Source: Gerris lacustris
Taxonomy: Eukaryota > Arthropoda > Insecta > Hemiptera > Gerridae
Assembly (NCBI GenBank): GCA_951217055.1
Contig: OX578276.1
Coordinates: 33,194,205-33,258,204 of the forward strand
Direction: 5' to 3'
DNA: 64,000 nt
Made by a program: the position numbers and the translations under genes. Positions 10,545 through 22,938 of this stretch are shown one piece after another. The notes under the pieces are model-generated. The model searched no databases. It was not told the DNA's origin and saw nothing but the letters and a program-made list of their open reading frames with translations. How positions within the stretch are numbered: position 1 is the stretch's first letter; each line of letters begins with the position of its first letter.

Positions 10545-12340
10545 AAGGAGGTCTGGAACTTGACCTTTTTTCATGTTTAAGTTTTTGTTGGGGATATAGT
10601 TAAGTCTTGGTTTTGTGTTAATAAGTATAATTCATCAATATGAAATATATTGATCATACCACGTTCATGATTGAAAACTTCTGACTCAATTGAATGATTT
10701 CTTCACTAATTTCATTAAGGAACCGTCGAATGAACTCTATCCAGTTCCTCGGTAATTTGAACTTCTCTTTTAACTCCTTTAATAAGCAATACTTCATCCG
10801 AAGCCAAATATGTGCATTGTTTAACTTTATTTGTCTAGATCAAAAATGTTAGCTGATCTAGAGGTAGTTAAGGTGAGAAGGCTATGGTTTATCACTTTAT
10901 ATTTATCGTTTTAGAGTCAAGGGACCTTAAAGTTAAAAGTTTTTCACCCATCAACAATTCAATCTAACTATTTGTAAAAATCAAGATTCATTGATAAAAA
11001 AATCAACTATCATTGATAACACTGATAATATGATATCTGGATGGTTTGTCAGTTGTTGGATGATATGGTACTTGGTGAAGATGGGAAGAACAATTACTTA
11101 ATTCAAATAATTATTATATCTACTCAGTGAGCTTGAAGAGGACCCCAATGGGTCAAAATATTTCGATATACCTTCTTCTTTTTTGAGTCCTTTAAACTGT
11201 TTTCAAAAATTCATATATATTGGAAATATTCCAGCGTTTCACATTTCATAAATTCAACTCACCGGGAAAGACTACGGATTAATTTATTGATGATTTTAAA
11301 CTTCTCTTTTTTTTAATGTTTAAAATGGGAGGTTAATTTCCTACTATTGAAAGTTTTTTCAACCAATTATTATTAATTAGGTAAAAAAGAATGGAGAGTA
11401 GAGTGGGAGGTTCACCTTTAAACGAGCTGTGAATTTATTAAAACAAACTAAACTTTAAGAGATTCGAAAACAGTAATTTACTCGAGCTGAAATACTTTTT
11501 AAAAAACGAGTCAGAAAAAATGTACTATTTTCAACGAAAAGCTTCGGTCGAAAAAAAAGGGAATAATGAAATACCATTTAGTAATGTGAAATATTAACGC
11601 AATTAAGGCTTCCTACACAATAAATATTCAGGTGGGAAAACTTAAAAGCCTTAATGACTGGTAACTAATTACAATCAAGCCAACGAACTAATATATTACT
11701 TTATCTCGCACTTGAAACTTTTACTAGTACATAAAATGAATTACTAACTTTAAGGGGAGTTTGAGCATTTAATATTCTCAAGGTTTGGTTGGTAAAAGAA
11801 AGAGTTTTTAAGAAATAAAAATTTATTATTTTTGCTTTCACTTTAAATTTCTGAGCATCATCAAAATATGCACCACACAAAAATAATTGTAAAAATATAT
11901 AGTTACATTGAATTGTTGACGTGAAAAACTTTTAACTTTAAGGTCCCCTGACACTAAATAGATAAATACAAAGTGATAAACCTTTGCCTTGTCACCTACT
12001 ACAATACTAACAATAACTACCTCTAACAATGACCAGCTTATATCATTTTTGTGATCTAGACAAATAAAGTTAAGCCATGCATATTTTTAGCAGTTTTCTA
12101 TTTGGCTTCGGATGAAGTATAGCTTATTGAAGTTATCAGAGAAGTTCAAATTACCGAGAAACTGGATAGAGTTTATTCGACGGTTCCTTACTGAAATTAG
12201 TAAGGAAATCATTCAATTGAGTCAGAAGTTTTCAATCATGAACGTGGTATGATAAATATATTTCATATTGATAAATTATACTTATTAACACAAAACCAAG
12301 ACCTAAACGTGAATAAAAGGTCAAGTTCCAGACCTCCTCC
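10545..12340. mobile_element. 1.8-kb foldback element
   Basis: Long imperfect inverted repeats: left arm about 10545-10990, right arm about 11886-12340, outermost AGGAGGTCTGGAACTTGACC. The arms share many blocks, such as the ATTCAATTGAGTCAGAAG region and the AACTTTAAGGTCCC region. The ~900-bp centre has no transposase and many stops. The end motif recurs as fragments at 12745-12770 and 12845-12875. Non-autonomous DNA transposon or foldback; superfamily unresolved. Confidence 0.75.
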
Positions 12341-12379
12341 TAAATAAATCAGCCTATGCTGAACCTTAGTAGTTTAAAT

Positions 12380-14000
12380 TCGTCCTATTTACTGAGAACA
12401 TGAGAGTAAACTTTTTTCGGAATGCCGTGTCACGTGACATATTTTAAATTTTGTTTTTGTGTTGCATATCATTCAAAAAGCCACAATTTTTACTTTAAGG
12501 CTGTGCCATTTGTTTATTTATTTTATTTTTTAAAAATTGGTTCATGTACTTTTGTACCGACTTGTATCATAATAATAATAATAATCTCATACATGGGAAA
12601 TACTCTATACCCAATATTATTCTTCATCGGTTTAATGTGTATATGGGAAAAATACCCTTGCTTCCTCAAACAAAGTTGATGCCCACAATGCTGAACCCAA
12701 AAAAAGGTACAATATCATCAACAAAAACCTAACCATGCAAAAAAGGCCAAGTTCCAGACTCCCTTCCAAAATAGTCAGCCTTACGGCCAAAAAAGTAGCA
12801 GTTACGTGTGTAATGGGAAGGAGAGAACTCAGAAGAAATGAAAAAAATTCCAGACCCCCTCCCAAAAAAGTCTGCCTATCGAGGTAGTGATATCAGCGTT
12901 GCGGCCAAATCTGTTTTATATATATACAACACCTGGTAGACAAGGTAAACAACTTGTTTGCTTTACAAATTTTAAAACTTGGAGCATTCACCATTTGAAT
13001 AGTTAGTTATGTTTGATATTAAATTCTGTTTACTCCAAAATAACCGATGCGTAGTGTGCATCGGTTACATTTTGTATTTTAAATGCTTCGTATGGGAGTG
13101 CAATGCACCTACGCCGATTCCTAGTTGGTTGCCCTTTCGTGCAGCTTTCAAGATGCCTAAACTTTTCGATAAAAATGCTTCTTTTACCAAATCCTAAGGC
13201 GTACTTCTCTAAAATATGAATGCTTGGATACATACATAATTATTTTAAAAAAAGTTTATAACGCTCCATGCTTTTATTTTTAGCAATCACATATCCATAT
13301 AATGTTATCGCTCATAATACAGTGGCTATTTAAAAGTAATTATTTTCTCTTTTATTGTGAATTTTTTTTATAAAAGTCTATTTTTTAAAAAATATAATAT
13401 TATTTTCTAAACTTAATGATGCTAAAAATATTTACAGTACATACTGCCGATAAACTTTTGAGCATATCCTTGTCTATAAACATTTTTTAACACTTTTTAA
13501 TAAAAATTATTAAACACTTTTTAGAAGGACGTGACTTTACAGTTTATATACATACCATAAATCAATTACCTTTGCTCTTTAATCATCTCCCCGACAATGT
13601 CATTTACAGTACAATTTCACTGTTTACTACCGACATAAAACACATATATGGAAAAGAAAATATTTTTGAAACACTCTCACGATTATAATGGATCAAGAAA
13701 CATGACTCTTTTGACTCATAACGAAATCACTAAATCACAATTCCACCATGAGATTTAATTAAAAATAATAATTCTTTAAAATTTAGGATATACATATATA
13801 TTTTACAAACTACAAGTGGTGCAATAGAACAAACACTTTAGTGTGATACATCTACTATACCAACGTCCTTATGTAACCACACACATTTAGATAAACCGTT
13901 TTTTATTTAATCCACGATCTATGTCGTAGTGGAGTAAAAGCAACAGTTCGATAAATAACCTTTAGATTTGTTTGGAAAAATATTTGATCAGACATAAATA
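12380..14000. other. No recognisable gene
   Basis: AT-rich DNA with short overlapping open frames on both strands (for example 13009-13233) that show no family resemblance. Two fragments of the preceding foldback end lie at 12745-12875. Confidence 0.6.
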
Positions 14001-14002
14001 AA

Positions 14003-14286
14003 ATTTACTCAATGCTGCGACAGTTGTCAAACAAACAAAATTTCGAAGCTTAACAAGACGCCGCAACAAGAATTTAAAGAACGAGACAACAGATTTACCG
14101 TAGTTCATATTGACTTGGTTGGCTCTTTGCCACAATCAGAAGTCATTTATTGCATAGCATATATCAACCGATATACCAATTGGACAGAAGACATACCTCT
14201 TCCGAATGGTAGTGTAGAAACAATAGCAAAGCTTTTTTCAATAATTGGATATTACGATTTAGAATTCCACATACCGTGTATGTGAT
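14003..14286 (+). pseudogene. Ty3/gypsy integrase relic
   Basis: The plus-strand frame reads a CxxCQ zinc-binding tail (CDSCQTNKISKLN), then the start of the integrase core, including VVHIDLVGSLPQS (first catalytic Asp) and YINRYTNWTEDIPLP. It stops with TGA before the second Asp and the Glu. There are no LTRs or RT nearby, so it is an orphan fragment. The motif order matches gypsy integrases; the frame is short but unambiguous. Confidence 0.72.
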
Positions 14287-14305
14287 CACAGAACAAGAAC
14301 ACTTT

Positions 14306-14307
14306 TA

Positions 14308-14330
<23 letters not shown>
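14306..14330. repeat. Short (TA)n tract
   Basis: About 25 bp of TA followed by a poly-T run. Confidence 0.9.
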
Positions 14331-14338
<8 letters not shown>

Positions 14339-14397
14339 TATTAATTTTAAGTTAATTAAACTAGATATTATGGTATTTAAATTAAGTAACACTGTTG

Positions 14398-15040
14398 GTA
14401 CTTCTTTAGAGTGTTACTCCCCTATATTGTTTTAGAATACTAGCCTTCACTCCGCTCTCCACTCTGGGCTCATGCTAGGTATTAGTGGCTGTTTCCTATT
14501 ATCATGAAGGCCAAGCAATTAAATTAAATGGATAAATAGTTTTGTTTCCAAAGCCTTATAGTTTAGAATATAAATAGATATCATTATTTCTACATTCCGG
14601 TAATTCTTTAGATTGTTACTCCCCTAAGCTGTTTTAGAATATAAATGACTTTGACTAAATAACTATAAAAAAGGGATGTTTAGTCCAATGTACTTTTGGA
14701 CAAAGGAATATCACACTTCTGTTTTTATAAGGGGAGTAATAATCTAAAGAAGAACATTCCGTACACATTCTTTAGATTTTTACTCCCTTCTGTTTTTTTT
14801 TTTATAAAGGGAGTAACAATCTAAAGAAGTGCCTACATTCCCTTGTCTAAATAACTATTAAGACAAAGGGATGTTTAGTCCAACGTACTTTGGGACGAAG
14901 GAATATCAGACTTATGTTTTTAGAAGGGGAGTAACAGTCTGAAGAAGAAATTCCATACACCATATGTAGATTGTTATTCCCCTCTGTTTATGAGGGGAGT
15001 AAGATCTAAAGAAGAACATTCCGTACACCTTCTTGTTGTA
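14398..15040. mobile_element. Cluster of TTCTTTAGATTGTTACTCCCC MITEs
   Basis: Inverted pairs of TCTTTAGATTGTTACTCCCC and its reverse complement recur at 14403, 14609, 14725, 14770, 14810, 14925, 14967 and 14992, giving several nested or tandem short elements. A conserved interior (GGATGTTTAGTCCAA, GGACAAAGGAATATC) links them to 21106-21345 and, inverted, to the 6281-6623 element. A Helitron fragment interrupts the first copy at 14439. Confidence 0.75.
14439..14550 (-). mobile_element. Helitron 3'-end fragment
   Basis: On the minus strand this ends with AGCATGAGCC, a GC-richer block and terminal CTAGT (at 14443-14439), matching the CTRRT rule and the ends at 39152 and 48658. It lies inside a MITE copy (TTTAGAATA on the left). 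Confidence 0.65.
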
Positions 15041-15079
15041 CTTGTAGATTGCTGCTCCCTTCTGATATTATATTATAAG

Positions 15080-16330
15080 GTCAGTGCCACAATGTTATAT
15101 AATGAGAATGTTTTGTTCGAATTGTCGGTACCGATTATTTTTTTGGCATAGTTTTCGGTATTGATTTACTTTTCTTCCTCAAATTTGTGATAGCTCCAGA
15201 CATTTTTGTATACCTTATGAATTTATAACTTTTAACCTACGCATTTTATCCATGCAAAATAAGCTTTCACTTATCTCGTTGTTAAAAATCATGTTTTAAT
15301 GATTAATCACGTCACTTCTCATCTTGAAACTAGAAAGTGACATTCCTTGTTCTCTGCGTTCGTATATTCTTTTCACTTCGCCTGTCACAAATTTGACAAG
15401 ACATTTTATTCTCCTTGTTAAATAATGTTTAACAATAAATTATATTTTTAGCTATCATTGTTTGTATATTTTTTTTTTTTTTGGACGCGGTAGATTTTTT
15501 AAGACTTCGAACTTGTATGAATGTCAAGAGAGGAGATATTTCTATTTAACTGTGTTTAAACACGGCGTTTTATTTCGAACCCACACATTTCGTGATATAG
15601 GCTACTATGAGAACAAATGATTTGTTATTTATCAATCTAATGTTATTTAACATTCCGGCTTAATGTAAAAAGACATTGTAAAAGGAAGGTAGGGTATAAT
15701 AGGGTGATTAATCTTTTTGCAGTCACGAGCTCTAAGATGTAATAATAAAAAAAACCCATGTTCAATATCTGATTAATATATAATCTCTTTAGAGGCGTTC
15801 AGAGATTCCTGGTAGCTTATTGTGTTTGATTTCCGACTCCGGCAAGGAGCCCCATGCTCGGTGTCCACCAAGTAAAATTATATAAATTTTCACTTATGTG
15901 AAGTGAATCTGGTTGCGTATGCTCTTTGAACAGTTTATGCAGCTGACATGATGTGCAGTGACACATTAACCCCTTTCATCTATTACATAAATAGTTTTAT
16001 AAGACCATTGGCAGGCCTATAATTCCTCCATGGGCTGGCTCTTCTGCCATGGATTTGGCCAGGCGCCCGGGCGCACATTGAGACGCTGGCCAGCAGTTTT
16101 TTCAACTACTGAAAGAATATAAAAGACTGCGCGAATTAAGACGCGAGATCCTCATGTGTCGGGTTGCCACCTTTGGCGTAGTATTTCCTTGCCTTACTCT
16201 CTCGGTCTGAATTCATGCGAATTCATATATTTCTAAATAAAAAACTGCGTTCGCCGCAAATCATAAAAAGTTTGGGTCAAAAATATTAATTTTTAAAGTT
16301 TCCCAAGACGGACTGTTGCCGAAAATCTAT
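15080..16330. other. No gene; possible promoter-like segment near 16.1 kb
   Basis: No coding family is recognised. Around 16125-16245 there is a TATAAAAG box followed about 110 bp later by AATAAA in a less AT-rich setting, which could be a solo-LTR-like promoter/poly(A) unit. I could not find LTR ends or a TSD, so this is only a note. Confidence 0.3.
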
Positions 16331-16331
16331 A

Positions 16332-17252
16332 CAGTGTGTCCCCGGATCGACGCATGAATAGGTGAAAAAGACTAAAATTTTTTGAATTTAATTTCATCTT
16401 CTGGGGTTCAGCCCTGCTTGGATAGAATCTAATTTATGTCATAATTGAAGTTTCGAAAAATCAAGTATGTCTAAGAAATTTACAAAAAAGTTATTTTTCC
16501 CACTAGTAAAGTGCTTCTTCTCTAGGAGATACGACAAAACGTTATTAGAAAAAGATGTTCAGAAAGAAAAACTTAGTAAGAATACAAATTTTGAAAACGC
16601 TCCGCCTACTTTGATAAATTGCATGATTTACCACTCCATATTATGCCTATTGAGCTGTTAAAAATAGTAAAAGATAATAATTTTATTGGTGTTTTCTGTA
16701 CCATAAAATAGGTTTCAAATTTCGAAAATACAACTATGAATATTATTATGTTAGTACAAAATTAAATTTAATCTTGAATTATTTGTGTTTTGTTATTGTT
16801 ATTATTCTTATTTCTTATAATTAATATTTAATTTTCATAACAGACGAATGAAAGTAAACTAAAACTTTTTCGCACTTGCATAATTTATACATTTTGTAAG
16901 AACTTTTCGTCACGAAATTTTTAATATCTTCAACAATTCAAAAAGGATGGTAAATACTGCAATATATCAAAGTAGGTGGAGCGTTTTTAAATTTTGTATT
17001 CTTACTCAGTTTTTCTTTCTGAACAACTTTTTCTTATAACATTTTGTCGAATCTCCTAGAGAAGAAGCACTTTACTAGTGGGAAAAATAATTTTTTTTGT
17101 AAATTTCCAAGACATACTTGATTTTTCGAAACTTAAATTATGACATAAATTAGTATCTATCCAAGCAGGGCTGAACCCCAGAAGATGGAATTTTAATTAA
17201 AAAAATGTTAGTCTTTTTTCACCTATTCATGCGTCGATCCGGGGACACACTT
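16332..17252. mobile_element. Tc1/mariner-type foldback MITE, 921 bp
   Basis: Terminal CAGTGTGTCCCCGGATCGAC is mirrored at the right end (last base changed), with TA on both flanks (16330-16331, 17253-17254). Arms of about 285 bp (16332-16617 and 16968-17252) are inverted copies. The centre is AT-rich with no transposase. The CAGTRTGTCCC-GGATCGAC terminus is shared with 315-1030. A 64-codon frame in the left arm is a by-product. Confidence 0.85.
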
Positions 17253-18160
17253 TATATATAAAATTAGAGTTTTGTCTGTACGTTCATCAGAATTGCAAAG
17301 TTTTTGGATACTTTTTCATTTTATACATTCCGAAAACCGAATCCGGTGAAATGTGTGTCTGTCGCCACCAGTCCATCTTTATAGGCACAAAACTGGCTAA
17401 CCGAAATCAGTTAATTTGTCCGTAGAGGTATGGGCTAACATTTTGTGCATATTATAAACTTATGGTTTCATCAATACCATATTAAATAGAACCGAAGTTA
17501 CTTACAATTTTATAAAAATAACCCGATTTTCATAACAATTCCGATTATTTATTTTAACATAAAAACAAAAATGTCGCATTATCCCCACAGTTATTTAGCT
17601 AGAGGTTTGAAATAGAATAATAATAATAGCACAAAAATCAGTCCTTACATTTTGAGCCTCCCGGAAAATCATAAAATTGTGTTGTCATCAACCCATTTTG
17701 CTTAGTCAGGAAAAACTACATAAATTAGTAATAAATTGAAACATATTCCGATAGCGCTGAAATTTGCACCAATTATGTATACTTCTTTATATAAGACAAA
17801 TAATTTCCGCTGAATTTCGTTTTGAATATCAATCGCCATTTGTGAATCTTAAACGCTTAATAATTTTGGAACGATTTCTTAAATTGAGGTGAAATTTGCA
17901 TCAATTGTACCTCTCCATAAGATAAATAATATCCTTGTTTTTATTTCAACTAAATATCTTCTTAAGTGCGTAGTGCGATTCACAGGGTATTTAATTCTTT
18001 ATAATGGAATAAATAATGGTATAATATACATATAGTCTTTTGAAGGCTTAGAAAGCGAAACTATTAAGGCGTTTTATTTTATCGCTTGGCCTACATGATA
18101 CGAATAGCCACTAATTCCTAGCATGAGCCCTGCGCGGAGGGCGGAAGTAAAGGCAAGCAC
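17253..18160 (+). mobile_element. Helitron-like element, degenerate end
   Basis: Starts TATATAAAATTAGAGTTTTGTCTGTACG like 28378 onward. It shares internal blocks with 28375-39152 (GGCACAAAACTGGCTAA; the ATAGCCACTAAT and AGCATGAGCCC end block). The 3' end has a GCCCT/AGGGC hairpin but a decayed CTRRT (GCAAGCA). It has no Rep/helicase, so it is non-autonomous. Confidence 0.65.
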
Positions 18161-18599
18161 AATCTAAAATGACGATATCTCAATAAAATAATAACACCGG
18201 ATTATTACAAACGAGTGAAACTTGCCTAAGAGAATTTTATATATTTATTAAATTTTTTGATAAAAGTGAGTAAGCAATTTATTGGCAAAAGTTAACTATA
18301 GTAAGGGTAACTGCAGCCATTTTAAATAATGTTTTTAATGGGATAAGGTGCTAACAACAAATTTCAAGGTCATTTTGTTCCTGCTGCGGTGGACTATTGA
18401 GGAGCATTTGCTTTTTTGACTGAGGAAACCGCAGAAAATTCAAATCAGGTTGTTTGGACTCGAGTACTTCCAGATGTGAGGTTTGAAAACCTCACATTGG
18501 GCATTTATAAATTTTAATTATTAGGTGCAGTATATAGTTATGGTTAATATTTAATATCTATTGTAAATTTTTCATCTATGGATATGAATCTCTGGGTAG

Positions 18600-19985
18600 A
18601 GTAGTAGTAGCTCCAAGCTAGTTTTAAGACTACATTATAAATTTTGAGCTTGTTAAGACAAAGCTTGGACCTTCGGTCCAGAAGACGAAGCAGTAACTTT
18701 TATCGTCTTGTCTGTACGTTTTGTTTTTGTGTGGTGTTGCCAAGTAAAACGTCTGTCAAGGATAAGGCCAAAGTAGGTACCGGACTGAATTTGATTGAGG
18801 AATAGGAGCTTGATTAGCCAAGGAGGAGAAGGTGGCTTTGTAAAATATCAGATGCTATTTTTCTTGTGTACAGAGAGGATAGCCTTGTCTTCCGCGAAGG
18901 TGGCAAGAACCGACAAAGGATGCTGTGGAATGTTATGGGTATAAAGGGAATATAGGAGACGTCCTAGGATACTGCCCTGAGGTACACCAGCACTAACAGG
19001 GCAGATGGATGAAAAGGAGGATCCTAGACTTACACGGAAACCCCTAAAAGAGAGGAAGGATTTAAGGATGAAATAATATTAAAGGGGAGGATGCTCTTGA
19101 GTTTCCAAAGCAGTCCATGCCACACCCTATCAAAAGCTTGAGCTTCATCAAAGAAGACAGCTGAACAATTCTTTTCGAGACAATCCTTTTCAATTCTGTT
19201 CGAGGGAGGAGGCAATTACATCGACGAGGCGATGACATTGCTGGATGGTGGTGTGACGGAAACGGAAACCAAATTGATGGTCAGGAAGGTATGGACTTAA
19301 GATAGGAATCATTCGACAAAGGAGAAGTTTTTCAAAAATTTTACCCATTACAGGGAGGAGGCTAGTAGGTCGGTAGGAAGTAGGAAGGTGGGCAGGTTTG
19401 GATGGTTTTGGAATCATAAGAATGGTACCAAATTTTCATTGAGTGGGAAAGTGGGTGGTTCTAAGAACAGAATTAAGGATATATGTGAGGAAAAGGATAC
19501 CTTTTTTGGGGAAACGTTTCAGGACTTAAGGTCATAACGGGTGGTAATAAGGTCATAACCTGGAAGCTTTACAGCATGGGAGGTGTTAAATAATGCATTT
19601 GATATCAGATGGGTTAAAAGCTTTGGGAGGAGGAGATAGTGGAAGAGGAAAAAAGAGATGATTGGTAACTAGATTTGTATGATCGAGGTCTAAAATATTT
19701 GGATGAAGATTGAATAGTTTGGTTAGGTGTTGGGCAAAGACCTCAACTTTTTCAGAATCTGACTTTGCCCAGGAGTTATTAGGATTTTGACGAGGAGAAG
19801 GTATGTGTTTGTGGGATAGTAGTCTTCGTTTAGCGTTCCATAGTGAGCTATCTTTGTCAGTGAGGTTTGAAGTAAAGTTAGCAAATTTTTCTTCTTTACA
19901 AGACCGTAGTAAGTTAGTTTGTCGTCTTTTATCAGTATTGTATGCTCGTTTGTTGAACGTTCATATGTTAAATCAGAATTTAAAA
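18600..19985 (-). pseudogene. Jockey-like LINE reverse transcriptase relic
   Basis: The minus strand encodes, across frames, a run of non-LTR RT motifs: a pre-RT region (KEEKFANFTSNLTDKDSSLW, about 19900), IPKPSKPAHLPTSYRPTSLL and GKIFEKLL (19417 onward), FDEAQAFDRVWHGLLWKL (motif A, 19150) and, in another frame, GVPQGSILGRLLYSLYT (motif B, about 18990) with FAED in place of the FADD catalytic box. Frameshifts near 19200 and 19060 and several stops show decay. These motifs are typical of the jockey clade of arthropods. The endonuclease domain is missing. Confidence 0.85.
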
Positions 19986-19986
19986 C

Positions 19987-20345
19987 TTTCATGTCAACTT
20001 CTATTTTGGTAGGTTCTTTTGCTAATTTGTCGGCTATTTCATTTCCAGATATACCCTGGTGAGATTGAATCCATATAAAATCTATTGTTTTATGTTGTGA
20101 CATATGATATAGTTTATTTAAAATTTACATGCTTATATGATCTATTTTCTTTTATTTATAAAAGAGACATTATCATTTTTTTTAAAATACTTTATCGCAA
20201 ATAAAGGTGTAATTTGTATTGTCATTATTTAGTCGATATATTCGATTGCTTTTAAAATGCCTGTATATTCAGCACCAAATATAACCATGACATCTGGACA
20301 ATTGTGTCCTTCTTCATGTTTTAATTGTGGATCGTAATAGGAGCA
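19987..20345 (-). pseudogene. RNase H domain relic joined to the LINE
   Basis: The minus strand contains FGAEYTGILKAIEYID (about 20270, the helix after the first acidic strand) and FIWIQSHQGISGNEIADKLA (20073-20014, the W-x-x-x-H...GNE-AD signature with His and the last Asp). The stretch between is broken by stops and an indel. In jockey/I-type LINEs an RNase H domain, when present, follows the RT. Here it lies upstream of the RT on the same strand, and the frame changes at about 19985, so a chimeric junction or rearrangement is likely. Confidence 0.7.
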
Positions 20346-20349
20346 ACCA

Positions 20350-21100
20350 GTTTTATTTGGTTTTTTAGACTGTAATTATACAATATGTACCTTTGGGATG
20401 TATTAAATCAAGTTTTTCTGCAAGGATTAATTCTGAAAATTAATTGAAAGGGTAATTGTCAAAATATTTATACATTTTTTTATGTTTAATAATAATAACA
20501 ATATACTTCTATGGGAACTAAAGAAATTAAATGAGCTATTGCATATAAAACACTGTGATACTGACTAAACAAAAATATTAAAATAAGGGTATAATCATAA
20601 TAGGGGCAAATAATTTACATCATTAGTCAAAGGATTTTTCAATCTAAGATAGCTGTTGCATCCACTATTACATTCATGCTTGAGTAATTGAAACTGCATT
20701 CTGTTGAAGAATACTTCTCCTCTTGACGGTAGAACCCATTAGTAAAAGGTATTTCCAATTTCAACTGGGATTTGGGATAGACAAGAAGTTGAGAAGGGGA
20801 TAAAAGAGGTACAAAACTCTTCCGCTCCTAGAAAAAGAAAATTTAAAGAAGGCTTCCTTCTCCTGTTGTCTTTCACTATCAATCACTAACTAAGGGTTTT
20901 TTTTTCAAATTCGATTTATATTGGAAGAGAGGAGATTATTGAGGAAGGGGTAAACATAGGTGTCAATCAAATCCCGTAAAATTATTTAATTGTGAAACGT
21001 GACATTTTAGTAAAAAGTATATAGATGATCTAAGAATATGAATATTCCTTTTCAGTAGTTAATTAATAAATCTTTACTATTAAATTAAAAAATTATTAAA
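20350..21100. other. No recognisable gene
   Basis: AT-rich DNA with stops in all frames and no repeat that I can match elsewhere in the window. Confidence 0.6.
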
Positions 21101-21105
21101 CATAT

Positions 21106-21345
21106 GGTACTTCTTTAGATTGTTACCCCCCTATGTTGTTTTAGAATATAATGATTTTGACTAAATAACTATTAAGAAAAAGGGATGGGTTTAGTCCAAT
21201 GAACTTTTGGACAAAGGAATATCACACTTCTGTTTTTATAAGGGGAGTAACAGTCTAAAAAAGATCATTCCGTACACCTTCTTCAGATTGTTACTCCCCT
21301 CTTTTTTTATAAGGGGAGTAACAATCTAAAGAATTCCAAACATTC
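21106..21345. mobile_element. Copies of the TTCTTTAGATTGTTACTCCCC MITE family
   Basis: Inverted ends TTCTTTAGATTGTTAC at 21111 and AGGGGAGTAACAATCTAAAG at 21314, with an internal inverted end pair at 21240 and 21285, so two elements abut. The interior matches 14650-14750. Confidence 0.75.
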
Positions 21346-22044
21346 TATACATTCCGTAGCAAAGTACGGGAATTCATGTAGTAAAACAAGATACAAGAAG
21401 CTCTCTTTGATTGTAATAAAACTGAGATAATAACTCTTAATAATAGAGAATAGAGACTATCCCAATAAGAAATATGTCCATGGAAAATGAAGCATTAAAA
21501 AAAATTGTGTATCAGAAAGTTTTTATACATATTCAAAAGAACTGTGTGTTATTATGAATTAAATTTATGATTATTATTGTATTCAAATTTTTATTAATAA
21601 TTTCGAGAATCGATTAAATTAAATTAATATTAAGGAGTAATAGAAGACATTAAGGTTGCTAAAAGAAAAACCGGGTTTTTATTGGATGAACGCAAATGGT
21701 AAACGCGTAGAATTAAAATAGACGACAATTGCCGGAATCTATTTAGTGGGAAGGGGGAGTTTCCAATTATCGGAATTCTCTTAATCTAAAGTAATGATCT
21801 GGTGAAATGAGTTGTTGATTAGTATTCACGCGAGTTAGACTCTTAATATTACTTTTAGCAATGAAGATTTGCACCAGGGAATCTCCATTAACTCTATTAT
21901 ATATCTCTAACTCTATTATAAAAAAATAGAAGGTCTCGCAAATCTGACCGCGTTTGTTGGAATAACTAATACTTTATTATCTTTTATCGTTCATTAAAAA
22001 AAATTGGTTGTTTTCTTATCCAGTTTTCTTATTCTTAGAATGTA

Positions 22045-22200
22045 TATTTTGCTTCTGAGCTTACCGAAGGAAGCCAAAGCTCTAAGATCATTTATAAGAA
22101 CGATATATTTTGTCTCCAAATTCAAAAATTTTAAGACAGAAATCCGTTAAAGTCATGAGAGAACATTTTTATAAACTCTTTTTGTCTATAGGGGTAAATA
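22045..22200 (+). repeat. Interspersed repeat family F1, copy
   Basis: GCTTCTGAGCTTACC start, then TTTTGTCTCC, AGACAGAAATCCGTTAAAG and GAGAACATTTTT. Truncated after that block. Confidence 0.7.
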
Positions 22201-22938
22201 AAAAACTCATTTTAAATACATGTTCAGAAAATTCATACTGCGACAAAATCTTCAGGTAAACTAAGTATTGAATAAACTATGGATATAAGTACATATTATG
22301 TGTGTATGACCGCGCATGGCCAATATCCCAAACATCCTGGACATCTGGATTTTAAAAAAATATATATAGCTATATTTTTTAATTTTTTTAATTCCGTTCG
22401 AAATTGGTGCAATAGGTGTGCGATGATACTTACAAAAAAAAATAATATAAGACCTTTTTTTGTGTGTGTGTATTATTTACCTAAATTGTTTCCATGTGCA
22501 AAATTTGGGGAAGATTGAAAGGCGGGAAGAGTTTCAAAATTGGGGTAACGGAAACGTGCGATGAAAGTTACATAGCAAAGTAATATATGTCAAGTAAAAA
22601 CTCAAACAATACTTTGTCATATTAACATAGTATCTTATTTAATAAATATATTGTTGAACACATTTAAAAAGTGTGTGTTATGTTCAACAGGTGATTGTTT
22701 ATTCTTTATTTTTGATTCGCGTAAAATCATATTTTTTCATCAATATCTCAGAAACTAGATTTAAGCTAAGACAACTGGTTAATTGTTAATATCTGAGAAT
22801 GTTTATTATTTAAGGTTGTTTATTTAAAAATGTTTTCCCGGGTAAAAGTGGTCACTGGGCCAGCTGATTTTAGTCCATATGACAAATAGTAAAAGTGTAA
22901 AATCATGTTGCTATGACAACGGCAGTTTATTTTTATAC

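Noticed and set aside
12422..13233. Cluster of short ORFs on both strands
   Set aside because: Overlapping, AT-biased, with no motif and no shared codon signal.
16125..16245. Solo LTR
   Set aside because: TATAAAAG and AATAAA are suggestive, but no TG/CA ends or target duplication could be found.
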